Positions 9,420 to 18,082 of a DNA stretch of 64,000 bases are shown here, piece after piece. A program made the position numbers and the translations under genes. The number at the start of each line of letters is the position of its first letter. Position 1 is the stretch's first letter. The stretch is from Butyricicoccus porcorum (GTDB taxonomy: Bacteria > Bacillota > Clostridia > Oscillospirales > Butyricicoccaceae): the NCBI RefSeq assembly GCF_002157465.1, contig NZ_NHOC01000009.1, forward strand, positions 218 to 64,217, read 5' to 3'. The notes below the pieces were generated by a model. It was given only the letters and a program-made list of their open reading frames with translations, was not told the origin of the DNA and ran no database searches.

Positions 9420-10118
9420 ATGAGTGAATTATATTTTATGACAACCATCACCGACCGCAGCAAGGCAAAAAAATTCATCGAGCTGTACCGAAGACACGGT
9501 GTCGATGTGACCTTCAGCACACTCGGTGATGGCACTGCGGTGAGTGAAACACTGGATTCTCTCGGACTGGAGCAGGCGGAAAAGGGAATTGTTTTTTCCG
9601 TCGTAACCCGCACCACCTGGAAGAAAATCAAAGCCAGTCTGGAAAAGGAAATCAAAATCGATGTTCCCGGCACGGGCATCGCATTTCTCATCCCGCTGAG
9701 CAGCATTGGCGGGAAAAAGCCGCTGTTCTTCCTCACAGAACATCAGAACTTTGAAAAAGGAGAGGAAAGCACGTTGAAAGACACCAAATATGAACTGCTG
9801 ATTGTCATTGCCAATCAGGGCTATACTGACCTCATCATGGACGCTGCCCGCGCGGAGGACGCCGCCGGCGGCACCGTCATCCATGCAAAAGGAACCGGCA
9901 TGGCGCGCGCCGAAAAATTCCTCGGCGTGTCACTGGTCAACGAAAAAGAAATTGTCCTGATTGTGGTCAAAACCGAGATGAAAAACCGCATTATGAAGGC
10001 GATTATGGACAAAGCCGGACTGGACAGCAAGGCTCATTCCATCGTCTTTTCGCTCCCCGTCACCAGCACGGCTGGCATGCGGCTGATGGAAGAAACCACA
10101 GACGAGTCAGATACCTGA
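9420..10118 (+). CDS. Double-domain P-II family regulator
   Basis: This 232-residue protein has two PII-like (ferredoxin-fold) halves, about residues 1-110 and 118-232, joined by a linker. The second half has the clearer signature (DAARAEDAAGGTVIHAKGTG, VNEKEIVLIVVKTEMKNRIMKAI). PII proteins bind nucleotides and small ligands and control transporters and enzymes. AAAGGAGA lies 6 bases before the ATG. It is cotranscribed with the DUF1538 gene 28 bases upstream and likely gates that protein. A tandem fusion in one chain is characteristic of DUF1538-linked PII proteins rather than of GlnB/GlnK. Confidence 0.85.
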   Translation: MSELYFMTTITDRSKAKKFIELYRRHGVDVTFSTLGDGTAVSETLDSLGLEQAEKGIVFSVVTRTTWKKIKASLEKEIKIDVPGTGIAFLIPLSSIGGKKPLFFLTEHQNFEKGEESTLKDTKYELLIVIANQGYTDLIMDAARAEDAAGGTVIHAKGTGMARAEKFLGVSLVNEKEIVLIVVKTEMKNRIMKAIMDKAGLDSKAHSIVFSLPVTSTAGMRLMEETTDESDT

Positions 10119-10132
10119 ATTCCCCCGGACGC

Positions 10133-10173
10133 AAAAAATCCATACCGCTGATGAAAGCGGTATGGATTTTTTA
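10133..10173. terminator. Bidirectional terminator
   Basis: AAAATCCATACCGCT / AGCGGTATGGATTTT hairpin with A and T tracts on both sides. It ends the plus-strand PII operon and the minus-strand kinase operon. Confidence 0.93.
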
Positions 10174-10192
10174 TTGCTCTCTGCGGTCAGCG

Positions 10193-11722
10193 TTATGATT
10201 CCGGCTTGGCCTGTTCGCTCACTGCCCGCTCCTTTTCGCCATAGGTGCCGTACTTACCATAGCGGCCATATCTGCCATACCGACCATAGCGGCCATAATA
10301 GCCATAGCCATAGCCGCTCAGGCCGGATGCAATGGCATTGAATACGCAACCGATGACACGAATGCGGCTGACAGACAGTCGGTCCAGGCTGCTGAGAATG
10401 CGATTCCCCGTTGCATAGTCCTGCTTGACGACATACAATGCACAGTCGGCATGCTCCGCCAAGGAAATGGCATCCGACAGCATGCCACACGGCGCGCTGT
10501 CGAGCACGACATAATCCGCCATTTTGCGCAGCTGTGCAACGACCTTTGCCATTTCCTTTGAGCCGAGCTGCTCAGACGGATGCTCAGAAACATGGTCGCC
10601 TGCCAACAGGCGCACGCGCGTGTCCTCATACTGCATCAGTGCCTGTTCGATTGTCACATCCTGTTCCAGCACCTCAGTCAGACCGGCGCTCTCCTCTGAA
10701 AGATTCAACGCCTGCTTGACGGTCTGGTTGCGCAGGTCGGCATCTACCAGAATGACTGAGGCGCCATTTTGCGCCAAACTGAGTGCCAGATTGAGCGCAA
10801 CCGTGGTTTTGCCCTCATTTGGCAGCGTACTGGTCACCAGAATGACACGGTCTCTGGGATGGGAATCCAGCTCCTTGAGAATATGGACACGCAATGCGCG
10901 CACCGACTCGCGGAAGCTGGAATTGACGCGCGGATTGAGCACGGAAACCACCGGGCTTGCATCGCCGCGTATTTTTTTGAACTTCATCAGTGGCAGCAGA
11001 CCCAGACATTTCTGATTGAGCACATCACGGAAATCATCCTCCGTCCGGATGGTGCTGCGCGTGACTGCATAGAAAAACAGCACAGCGAGTGCCAACAGAA
11101 TACCCATCGCAGCTCCCTTTACCGCCTTGCGCGGATAAGAAGGGATATTGATCGGCTTCTCTGTTACGGTCGGCTTTTTCAGGACAGACAGCTTGGTACT
11201 GCCCAGCACATACCGTGCAACTTGCGGATAATTTTCCATCACCGAATTGAGCACGGCCAACGCACTCTCTGCGCTGGAATCCTGCACCTTTACAGTGACC
11301 ATATTGGTATCGGGCACGACCTCTGCGGAAATGCTCGCAGTGATGGCACCGATGCCGAGATCCTGCTTAATGACATCATACATGACATCGTTGTGAATAA
11401 TATACGGGAAGGTGCTCGCCATCTGCTCCGCAGACTGTGAGCTGTAATAATAATTGGCGCGGTCATCGCTGTCCGACATGCCGGTGCTCGCCTTTACCGT
11501 AAAGGTCGAGATCGCCTGATAGCGCGGTGAAAACGATGCCGCCGTATATGCAGTGCTGATGACTGCGCCCGCGACGGCAAACACCAACATGACAATCCAG
11601 CCGAATCGCAAAAAGCCCTTCCACATATCCCCCAGCACCAGCTCAAGGGATATTTTGTTCTCATCCTCCAGCCATGCCTCTTCGGCATGGCGGCTATTGT
11701 GTTGCTGTTCGCTCATCGTCAT
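10193..11722 (-). CDS. Polysaccharide tyrosine autokinase (Wzz-CpsD fusion)
   Basis: A 509-residue bacterial tyrosine kinase of the Wzc/CpsCD type, which controls surface polysaccharide chain length and export. Membrane segments at about 41-61 and 203-221 flank an extracellular Wzz domain. The cytoplasmic kinase has Walker A TLPNEGKTT (299-307), Walker A' VILVDADL (323-330) and Walker B YVVLDSAP (about 404). The C-terminal tail has at least nine tyrosines in YG/YGR repeats, the usual autophosphorylation cluster. It overlaps the upstream kinase gene by 4 bases (ATGA), so the two are translationally coupled. Confidence 0.93.
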   Translation of the reverse strand: MTMSEQQHNSRHAEEAWLEDENKISLELVLGDMWKGFLRFGWIVMLVFAVAGAVISTAYTAASFSPRYQAISTFTVKASTGMSDSDDRANYYYSSQSAEQMASTFPYIIHNDVMYDVIKQDLGIGAITASISAEVVPDTNMVTVKVQDSSAESALAVLNSVMENYPQVARYVLGSTKLSVLKKPTVTEKPINIPSYPRKAVKGAAMGILLALAVLFFYAVTRSTIRTEDDFRDVLNQKCLGLLPLMKFKKIRGDASPVVSVLNPRVNSSFRESVRALRVHILKELDSHPRDRVILVTSTLPNEGKTTVALNLALSLAQNGASVILVDADLRNQTVKQALNLSEESAGLTEVLEQDVTIEQALMQYEDTRVRLLAGDHVSEHPSEQLGSKEMAKVVAQLRKMADYVVLDSAPCGMLSDAISLAEHADCALYVVKQDYATGNRILSSLDRLSVSRIRVIGCVFNAIASGLSGYGYGYYGRYGRYGRYGRYGKYGTYGEKERAVSEQAKPES

Positions 11723-13158
11723 CCCTCACGCTTTCTGCTGCTCTTGCCGTATTTTCCATAATTTCCATAATACCCGCGGTAGCCATAATAGTCGGCATAT
11801 TTGCCATAAATCGGCAGGCGGCTGAGCGGAGAGGTATGCTTATCGTTGTATACACACCCCAGCAGTCTGGACTTGCTCTCATTCAGGATCATAATGGATT
11901 CATTCAGATCGGGCACAGCCGAAGTATCTTCACGCACGACAAGAACAGTCGCGTCGACAAGCTCCGCAAGAACCTCGGTATCCGACAATGCAGACATCGG
12001 TGGGGAGTCAATGATAATGAAATCCATCTTCTGCCGGGAAACCTCCAGAAGCTTTTTCATGCGTGCACTTCCCAGCAGCTCAACAGAGTCAGAATAATAA
12101 TTTTTTCCAAACATTTCATACAGGTTAACCTCTGCGTTGGTCTGTATGATTTTGTCCACGCTGCACGTTCCGCGCAGGTATTCGCCGAGGCAGTTGGCCT
12201 CATCGACATCGCGGTTCAGAACCTTGTACTGTGCGGGCTTGCGGAAGTCCGCATCAATCAGCAGGACATGATACCCCTTCTCCGCCAGCGAAAGTGCACT
12301 GTTCGCTGAAATGGTCGATTTGCCCTCATTCTCTCCGAAGCTGGAGATCAGAAATACCTTGGCTCCGTCCTGCTTCGCCGCATATTCCAGCCGCGTGCGG
12401 ATCTGGCGGATGCTCTCTTCAAATGCGAAGCTGATGACCGTATGGGTAATCAGGAAGCTGTGCTTTTCCTTCTTGTTTTTGCCATCCGGCCGCTTTTCGT
12501 GCGGTACAGATGCAATCAGGTGGGTATCCAGCTTTTCCTTGACCTCTTCCTCCCGCTTGACGGTATCGCGCAGACAGGACATCAGGATAACAACCGCCAG
12601 CATTGCCAGTGCGCCGAGTGCGCCCGCCAGAATCAGGCGGCTGCGCAGCGACATGGCATTGGATGGTGCGCGCGCAATTTGTGGCTCCCGGACAACCGTA
12701 AAGACTGCGCCGGACAATACCTGATCGGAAACCGTATTATAATTTTCCATCACTGCCTTGACGGTCAGGAATGCGGTGCGCGCATTGTCCGCCGTCGCGG
12801 AAATGGTCAGCAGGTTGGTGCCCTCAATGATCGAGCTTTCCAGCTGTGCGGGCAGCGAAGTCTCCCCCATTGCCGCCGCAACGGTCTCATGCAGCAGGTC
12901 ACTTTCGAGCACGCCCTGAAAGGCCGATGCCATCTGCCGGGTCGTATTGAGGTCAGCAACCGCATTGCTGCCTGATTTGGATGTGACTGACATGGTGACC
13001 GAACTGGTATATTCCGGTTTGTAAATGGTCTCGGATGCAACGCGGGTCAACATGACCGCGGAAGCAGCAACCAGTACAATCATCCAGAGATTTTTCCACA
13101 CATCCCGCAGCATGGTATGCAGATTGATTGAAGCCAAGCTCCATCGTTTTTCTTCCAT
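11719..13158 (-). CDS. Second polysaccharide tyrosine autokinase
   Basis: A 479-residue paralogue of the next gene. It has the same plan: N-terminal membrane segment (about 24-43), Wzz domain, second membrane segment (about 170-190), Walker A SSFGENEGKST, Walker A' VLLIDADF and Walker B FIIIDSPP, then a tail rich in tyrosine and glycine (YYGYRGYYGNYGKYGK). Sequence similarity to the neighbour is moderate, so the duplication is old. It lies 3 bases after the DUF5011-like gene. No glycosyltransferases, flippase or phosphatase are next to it. Confidence 0.92.
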   Translation of the reverse strand: MEEKRWSLASINLHTMLRDVWKNLWMIVLVAASAVMLTRVASETIYKPEYTSSVTMSVTSKSGSNAVADLNTTRQMASAFQGVLESDLLHETVAAAMGETSLPAQLESSIIEGTNLLTISATADNARTAFLTVKAVMENYNTVSDQVLSGAVFTVVREPQIARAPSNAMSLRSRLILAGALGALAMLAVVILMSCLRDTVKREEEVKEKLDTHLIASVPHEKRPDGKNKKEKHSFLITHTVISFAFEESIRQIRTRLEYAAKQDGAKVFLISSFGENEGKSTISANSALSLAEKGYHVLLIDADFRKPAQYKVLNRDVDEANCLGEYLRGTCSVDKIIQTNAEVNLYEMFGKNYYSDSVELLGSARMKKLLEVSRQKMDFIIIDSPPMSALSDTEVLAELVDATVLVVREDTSAVPDLNESIMILNESKSRLLGCVYNDKHTSPLSRLPIYGKYADYYGYRGYYGNYGKYGKSSRKREG

Positions 13159-13161
13159 CTC

Positions 13162-13971
13162 TTATTCCTCCACTACAACGGTCAGGTATGCGTGTCCGAT
13201 GTTCCCTTCCGTATTCTGTGCCGAATAGGTCACAACATAGGTTCCGGGCTGCGCCGGATTGACGGTGGATTCCACGTTAATGTACGATGTCTTGACAGAG
13301 CTCTTTTTCTCATCGATATAGCTCTCCGGGTCAAAAGCTGCACCTTTTTTGAGATAGACCAGCGATTCAGTCAGAGTAATCGTCGGCGCACCGATCGACG
13401 GATCGGTTACGGCGACCGGCAGCTTCAGCTCTGAAACATCGCCATGGCTGTTGGAAACCTGAACCGTGACATCATACAGCCCCGCAACAGCCGAATTGAC
13501 CGTACTGGAAAGAATCAGGATGCGGTTTGAAATATCCCCGTCAAACACATCCTCTGCACTGAGCTTGTCCAGAATCTGAACCTCGCCGCCCATGCGAACC
13601 TCCAGCGGATCGCTGACGGAAAACTTCGGCGGTTTGTAATCGGTATAGGTAACCTTTCTGGTATAGGTGCCGAGCTGCTCCTGCGAGTCAAACACGGCAT
13701 AAGAAATATTGCATGTGCTGTCATCGACAAAATTGGAGATGTTGGTCACCAGAATGCCGTCGGTCAGATCCCCATCCTCAGCATCCGTCGCACGCAGTCC
13801 CGCGCAAAGCTGTTCATCCGTCGCATCGATTGGCACAGAAATAGTATCCTGCTCTGCCTCGATGACAGGCAGCTGATCCTTGGTCTCCAGAAAATCACGG
13901 ATCGTAAACACAGAAAAAACAGCAACACTGCATACGAACAGCGCCAAAACTGCAATTTTAATTTGTTTCAC
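13162..13971 (-). CDS. Membrane-anchored protein with DUF5011/Ig-like repeats
   Basis: A 269-residue protein with one N-terminal membrane segment (residues 5-23) that is an uncleaved anchor or signal. The rest is three beta-sandwich repeats of the DUF5011 type, seen from patterns such as ATDAEDGDLTDGI (about 61-73), AEDVFDGDISNRI (about 140-152) and the closing AQPGTYVVTYSAQNTEGN. It starts with GTG at 13971 after GGGGGAG. As first gene of the operon with two tyrosine kinases, it may help assemble or anchor a surface polysaccharide; that role is inferred from context only. Confidence 0.75.
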   Translation of the reverse strand: MKQIKIAVLALFVCSVAVFSVFTIRDFLETKDQLPVIEAEQDTISVPIDATDEQLCAGLRATDAEDGDLTDGILVTNISNFVDDSTCNISYAVFDSQEQLGTYTRKVTYTDYKPPKFSVSDPLEVRMGGEVQILDKLSAEDVFDGDISNRILILSSTVNSAVAGLYDVTVQVSNSHGDVSELKLPVAVTDPSIGAPTITLTESLVYLKKGAAFDPESYIDEKKSSVKTSYINVESTVNPAQPGTYVVTYSAQNTEGNIGHAYLTVVVEE

Positions 13972-14008
13972 AGGCTCCCCCTCACTTTATTCTATCATTT
14001 CACATGTA

Positions 14009-14037
14009 ATTATAAGTAGTTTTCCCCTGTTCGTCAA
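14009..14037 (-). promoter_or_regulatory. Promoter of the tyrosine-kinase operon
   Basis: TTGACG (14037-14032) and a perfect TATAAT (14014-14009) are separated by 17 bases, about 38 bases upstream of the GTG start at 13971. Confidence 0.8.
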
Positions 14038-14152
14038 GCATTCGCGCTGTTTTGGAACAGCTGGGGCACAAATGCCGCATATATATTGCACAATCTGTCA
14101 AAATCTGTTACACTTTTTTGCAGAAATGATCCGGGCAGCATCGAAACGTTCT

Positions 14153-14181
14153 CGGTTTCCTGCTGCCCGAAACCGGCAGGA
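14153..14181 (+). promoter_or_regulatory. Mutually exclusive hairpins over a ribosome binding site
   Basis: CGGTTTC/GAAACCG (14153-14159, 14169-14175) can form one stem. TCCTGC/GCAGGA (14158-14163, 14176-14181) can form another that sequesters the AGGAG of the HAD gene. The two stems share bases, so only one can form at a time. The pattern may be chance. Confidence 0.3.
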
Positions 14182-14188
14182 GTTTACT

Positions 14189-14839
14189 ATGAAGCATATT
14201 ATCTTTTTCGACCTTGACGGCACGCTGACCGATTCCGGCGAGGGAATTACAAACTGCGTCATCCATGCATTGCAAAAGCAGGACTGGCCCATTCCAGACA
14301 GTGACAGTCTGCGCCGTTTCATCGGCCCCCCGCTGATCGACAGCTTTCAGGGCATTGCTGGCATGAATGCGGCACAGGCTGCACAGGCGGTAACGGATTA
14401 CCGCGCGCGTTATTCCACTGTCGGCCTGTTTGAAAACCGCGCCTATGACGGCATTGTCGACACGCTCGCCGCGCTCAAAGCCGCTGGAAAACGGCTGTTC
14501 CTGGTGACAAGCAAGCCGGAGGACTATTCCATTCGCATCGCGGAGCGCTTTGGACTTGCGCCATATCTGGAGGAAATTTGCGGCGCAACACTCGACGGAC
14601 GCATCAATACCAAAGATGCCGTTGTGCGGCTGGCGCTCGAGCGAGCCGGACAGCCTGACCCGGCAGATATCGAGATGGTCGGCGACCGTCTGCACGACGT
14701 CGAGGGCGCACGCAAATACGGCATTGACTGCACCTATGTGCTGTATGGCTTCGGTACACGCGAGGAGGCCGAAGCCCATCACGCCGCACACATCGTCGCC
14801 ACAGTGGATGAGCTGCGGGAGCATCTGCTCGCGCTGTAA
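14189..14839 (+). CDS. HAD-IA hydrolase, phosphoglycolate phosphatase-like
   Basis: A 216-residue haloacid-dehalogenase phosphatase. Motif I is FFDLDGTLTDSG (residues 6-17, nucleophile Asp8), motif II is LVTSKPE with the catalytic Ser/Thr (about 110), motif III is the Lys in NTKDAVV and motif IV is MVGDRLHDVEGA. The GEGITNCVIHAL cap region and GFGTREEAE are typical of Gph/PpaX-type enzymes. Start chosen at the ATG 7 bases after AGGAG. It stands alone; the physiological substrate cannot be read from context. Confidence 0.88.
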   Translation: MKHIIFFDLDGTLTDSGEGITNCVIHALQKQDWPIPDSDSLRRFIGPPLIDSFQGIAGMNAAQAAQAVTDYRARYSTVGLFENRAYDGIVDTLAALKAAGKRLFLVTSKPEDYSIRIAERFGLAPYLEEICGATLDGRINTKDAVVRLALERAGQPDPADIEMVGDRLHDVEGARKYGIDCTYVLYGFGTREEAEAHHAAHIVATVDELREHLLAL

Positions 14840-14887
14840 AAGTCGGTTCGCCAGGGCGTATCTGCGTTTCGGTTGAAACAGGTTTTC

Positions 14888-14916
14888 TTTACCGTGGGGT
14901 TCCTTTGTGATATAAT
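14888..14916 (+). promoter_or_regulatory. Promoter of an apparent short transcription unit
   Basis: TTTACC (14888-14893), 17-base gap, perfect TATAAT (14911-14916) preceded by TGTGA. The segment TTGTGATATAATAAA is repeated immediately downstream, with a second TATAAT at 14926-14931. It drives toward the small reading frame at 14972 and terminator at 15064. Confidence 0.6.
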
Positions 14917-14971
14917 AAATTGTGATATAATAAAACAGTAAAATCACTTCACAGATTTTAAAACCTGGACA

Positions 14972-15037
14972 ATGATGGAAACCATCGTCGGTACCACCGG
15001 TTTTGTTGTCGCACTGATTGTTTCATTCTTCGCATAA
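14972..15037 (+). CDS. Possible 21-residue hydrophobic peptide
   Basis: Between a promoter and a strong terminator lies a reading frame for a 21-residue peptide, MMETIVGTTGFVVALIVSFF plus Ala, predicted to be a single membrane helix with one acidic residue near the N-terminus. There is no good Shine-Dalgarno sequence (only CCTGGAC upstream), so the transcript could equally be a non-coding RNA of about 180 bases. I do not recognise the peptide; size and hydrophobicity resemble small membrane regulators and type I toxins, but that is only a resemblance. Confidence 0.35.
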   Translation: MMETIVGTTGFVVALIVSFFA

Positions 15038-15063
15038 GCAACTGCAAACAGATAAACAAAGAC

Positions 15064-15112
15064 GCCCGTTCGATTCCGGCCATCCGCGCCGGAAATCGAA
15101 CGGGCAATTTTT
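15064..15112 (+). terminator. Terminator of the short unit
   Basis: Long hairpin GCCCGTTCGATT-CCGGC / GCCGG-AAATCGAACGGGC with AATTTTT following on the plus strand. On the minus strand the tail is poor (GTCTTTGTTT), yet it may also serve the adenine deaminase gene, which ends at 15143. Confidence 0.85.
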
Positions 15113-15142
15113 ATGCCGCAATGAGCCACAATTGTGAAGCGT

Positions 15143-16849
15143 TTATCCTTCGATAAACTTCATCTGTTCCACATCAAACAGGCCGCGCGGTGTAATGCGC
15201 AGCGATGGGATAACCGGCAGCGCAAGGAAAGACAGCAGAATGAGCGGAGAAACATCCGCCGGAACGCCCATCTCATGTGCCTTTGCAATCATAGCGGACA
15301 GCTCCGCCTGCACCGTATCAAAGCCCGCGTCGCTCATCAGACCCATGATGGGCAATGCGACTGTGTGCAGAATTTTTCCATGAGATACCAGTGTATAGCC
15401 GCCGCCGATGTCGCGCAGGTGCTGTGCGGCGAGCAGCATATCCGCATCGTTGTCGCCGATGACGGACAGGTTATGACTGTCATGGGCTACCGTGGATGCC
15501 ATTGCGCCGCCATGCAGACCGAAGCCTGCGACCGCACCAACGCCGACCTTTCCCGTATTGTGATGGCGTTCGACCACTGCAATTTTGCTGAATTCACCCT
15601 GCGGAACGAACAAACCGTTTTGCTGCGGCAGGGCGCAGCATTCGTTTTCCGTCACGAGCTGGCCGGCGGCAATACGGATGACATGGCTGGTCTCTCCAAC
15701 CGGGAGTTCCAGTTGCTCCGGACGTACCGGCTGACAATGCACTGTGCGGCGCAGTGGGCTGTCCTGCGGCAGCTTCGGCTGTGCACGGAAGTCGGAAACA
15801 TCTTGTCCCCTGTGATAAACCGCATGAATGTGAACCGTTTCCAAATCATCCAACACGACAAAATCCGCCTGCATGCCGGGCGCAATGGCGCCGAGCTGAT
15901 GATGCAGCCCATAGTGCCGCGCTGTATTGATGGTCGCCATGCGGATGGCATCGACCGGCGCAAGCCCACAGGCAATCGCCTTGCGCACACAGTGGTCAAT
16001 ATGCCCTTCCTGCCGAATGTCCTCGATGTGCTTGTCATCCGTGCAGAATGAAAAGCCGTCTGTCAACTGGTGCTCCTGCACGATGCCGCGCACAATCGCC
16101 TCCAGATTGCGCGCCGCACTGCCCTCACGCACATGGATGTGCATGCCGAGACGGCGCTTTTCCAGAACTTCCTCCGGCGTCGAACACTCATGGTCGTTGG
16201 TAATGCCGGCGAGCACATACGCATTGAGCTCATTCCCGGTCAGCATCGGCGCATGCCCGTCCTTCGGTTTTCCGTCGAACAGTGCGAGTTTTTCCGCCAT
16301 CGCGGGTGCAGCGTTGACCGTGGACACATAGTCCATCACTTCGCCCAGACCGAGCACACGCGGGTTATCCAGATAGTTTCGCATCTCGTTTGCGTCAAAC
16401 GTACAGCCGTTGTCCTCAAACGGCAATGCGGGCACACAAGACGGCATCATGACATATACATTCGCCGGGACATCCGCAGTCTCGTTCAAGATATAATCAA
16501 TGCCGTCTGCGCCGCTCACATTCGCCGCCTCATGCGGGTCGACAATGTAGGTCGTCGTGCCGCATCTGACTGCCTGTTCGACCAGCTCCGCCGGTGTTAC
16601 CATCGTGGATTCGAGATGAATATGCCCATCGATCAGACCCGGACACAGGTATTTCCCCGCCAGGTCAATCTCGGTCTCTCCCACATACTGGTCTCCAACC
16701 CCCACAATTGTGCCGTCTGTGACCGCGACAGAGGTCTCAAGCACCTCCCCGGTGAATACATTCACCACGTTTCCCCCACGGAATACGAGTTCCGCCGGAA
16801 TTTCGCCGCGTGCCGCCTTTGCCAGATCATTAAACTGCTGAAAATTCAT
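15143..16849 (-). CDS. ade: Adenine deaminase
   Basis: A 568-residue amidohydrolase that converts adenine to hypoxanthine and ammonia. The metal site is visible at GLIDGHIHLESTM (about residues 72-84) and in VDPHEAANV (about 104); ITNDHECSTPEEVLEKRRLGMHIHVREGS, FCTDDKH and the C-terminal VAHDSHNLSVIGDND are signatures of the Ade family. Length is typical. GGAGGAGCTGTC precedes the ATG. It reads divergently from the radical SAM gene at 17037, sharing a 187-base spacer with a -10-like TATACT about 100 bases upstream and a stem in the leader. Confidence 0.95.
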   Translation of the reverse strand: MNFQQFNDLAKAARGEIPAELVFRGGNVVNVFTGEVLETSVAVTDGTIVGVGDQYVGETEIDLAGKYLCPGLIDGHIHLESTMVTPAELVEQAVRCGTTTYIVDPHEAANVSGADGIDYILNETADVPANVYVMMPSCVPALPFEDNGCTFDANEMRNYLDNPRVLGLGEVMDYVSTVNAAPAMAEKLALFDGKPKDGHAPMLTGNELNAYVLAGITNDHECSTPEEVLEKRRLGMHIHVREGSAARNLEAIVRGIVQEHQLTDGFSFCTDDKHIEDIRQEGHIDHCVRKAIACGLAPVDAIRMATINTARHYGLHHQLGAIAPGMQADFVVLDDLETVHIHAVYHRGQDVSDFRAQPKLPQDSPLRRTVHCQPVRPEQLELPVGETSHVIRIAAGQLVTENECCALPQQNGLFVPQGEFSKIAVVERHHNTGKVGVGAVAGFGLHGGAMASTVAHDSHNLSVIGDNDADMLLAAQHLRDIGGGYTLVSHGKILHTVALPIMGLMSDAGFDTVQAELSAMIAKAHEMGVPADVSPLILLSFLALPVIPSLRITPRGLFDVEQMKFIEG

Positions 16850-16878
16850 GACAGCTCCTCCACTTCAACTGTTGATTC

Positions 16879-16916
16879 GCCAGCGCTTTACTCCCGCATA
16901 AGAATACGCCGCTGGC
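16879..16916 (-). promoter_or_regulatory. Stem-loop in the ade leader
   Basis: GCCAGCG/CGCTGGC (16879-16885, 16910-16916) encloses a 24-base loop in the 5' leader of the adenine deaminase gene. It lacks the conserved loops of the purine riboswitch, so no ligand is proposed. Confidence 0.35.
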
Positions 16917-17036
16917 CGCACAGTGCCTTTGCTATTGTTACCTAGTATACCGCATTTCTGTTCCATTTCCCAGTCTTTTGTGCTATGATATGCTGACAGA
17001 GCAAACAAATCCGGGCATATCCGAAGGAGGGGTTCC

Positions 17037-17945
17037 ATGATGCTCGAACACTGTACCCTGTGCCCGCGCCGGTGCGGGGCAAACCGCGCGGCCGGACAAA
17101 CCGGCTTCTGCGGCGCGGATGACACTATCCGCATCGGGCTGGCCAGCCTGCATCGCTGGGAGGAGCCGTGCCTGTCGGGCACGCGCGGCGCGGGCACCGT
17201 CTTTTTCTGCCACTGCCCGCTCGGCTGTGTCTACTGTCAGAACCATGACATTTCCGGTCAAGAGGCAGCAGCAAACGGCATATTAACCGATTGTTCCGGT
17301 CTGGCAGACACATTTTTATCATTACAGGCGCGCGGCGCGCATAACATTGATCTCGTGACGCCGACGCACTACGCCGTCCATCTCGCAGAAGCCATCCCGC
17401 TCGCCCGCGCGCGCGGACTGACCATCCCGGTTATTTACAACTGCGGCGGTTATGAACGTGTGGAAACATTGCGCATGCTGGACGGACTGATTGACATTTA
17501 CCTGCCCGACCTCAAATATTACAGCTCTTATTATGCTGCGCGCTATTCGCATGCACCGGATTATTTCGATATCGCCTGTGCCGCAATCGGGGAAATGATA
17601 CGCCAGACCGGTGCGCCGCAGTTTGATGCTGACGGCATGATGACGCACGGCACCATCATCCGCCATCTCATGCTGCCCGGTCTGGGCGGCGACACGGCGC
17701 AGATCCTTCGCTCGATTTCATCCAACTGGGGCGGACAGGTGCTGGTCAGCCTGATGCGGCAGTTTACGCCGTGCACCAACCTGTCCGGCTATCCGGAGCT
17801 CACGCGCCGCATCACTGACGAAGAATATGCCGATGCCTGCGAACAGATGGCGCTGCTCGCTCTGGAAGGCTGGACGCAGGACGCGGAATCGGTCAGCGAG
17901 AGCTTTATTCCGCATTTTGACGGCAGCGGCGTCTGCCGCGCCTGA
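17037..17945 (+). CDS. Radical SAM protein, PFL-activase-like (COG1313 type)
   Basis: A 302-residue radical SAM protein. The N-terminus has an extra cysteine pattern CTLCPRRCGANR...GFCGA, then the radical SAM cluster motif CPLGCVYCQNHDIS (about residues 60-73, C-x3-C-x2-C). NCGGYE and IYLPDLKYY are also typical of this family, which is annotated as uncharacterised Fe-S proteins related to pyruvate formate-lyase activating enzymes. AAGGAGGGG precedes the ATG. No partner gene is evident, so the target is unknown. Confidence 0.88.
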   Translation: MMLEHCTLCPRRCGANRAAGQTGFCGADDTIRIGLASLHRWEEPCLSGTRGAGTVFFCHCPLGCVYCQNHDISGQEAAANGILTDCSGLADTFLSLQARGAHNIDLVTPTHYAVHLAEAIPLARARGLTIPVIYNCGGYERVETLRMLDGLIDIYLPDLKYYSSYYAARYSHAPDYFDIACAAIGEMIRQTGAPQFDADGMMTHGTIIRHLMLPGLGGDTAQILRSISSNWGGQVLVSLMRQFTPCTNLSGYPELTRRITDEEYADACEQMALLALEGWTQDAESVSESFIPHFDGSGVCRA

Positions 17946-17980
17946 TTGCTTCCTCTCGAGCTGACACAAATCGTACAAGC

Positions 17981-18029
17981 AAAAAACAGCGGGATGGACA
18001 AACCATGCGGTTTCCCATCTCGCTGTTCT
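17981..18029 (-). terminator. Terminator of pckA
   Basis: Long stem AACAGCGGGATGG / CCATCTCGCTGTT with an inner AACC/GGTT pair, followed on the minus strand by TTTTTT (17986-17981). Confidence 0.9.
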
Positions 18030-18082
18030 CTTGTTCTGTTATATCAGAGAGGCTTCACCATACGGAAAGCCGTCACGAAGCT

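Noticed and set aside
8603-9736. 377-residue minus-strand frame
   Set aside because: Antisense to the DUF1538 and PII genes; Asp/His/Cys-rich composition typical of shadow frames.
15134-16051. 305-residue plus-strand frame
   Set aside because: Complement of adenine deaminase, which is fully supported.
16879-16960. Purine riboswitch before ade
   Set aside because: The leader has a stem but not the conserved junction and loop sequences of the purine riboswitch.
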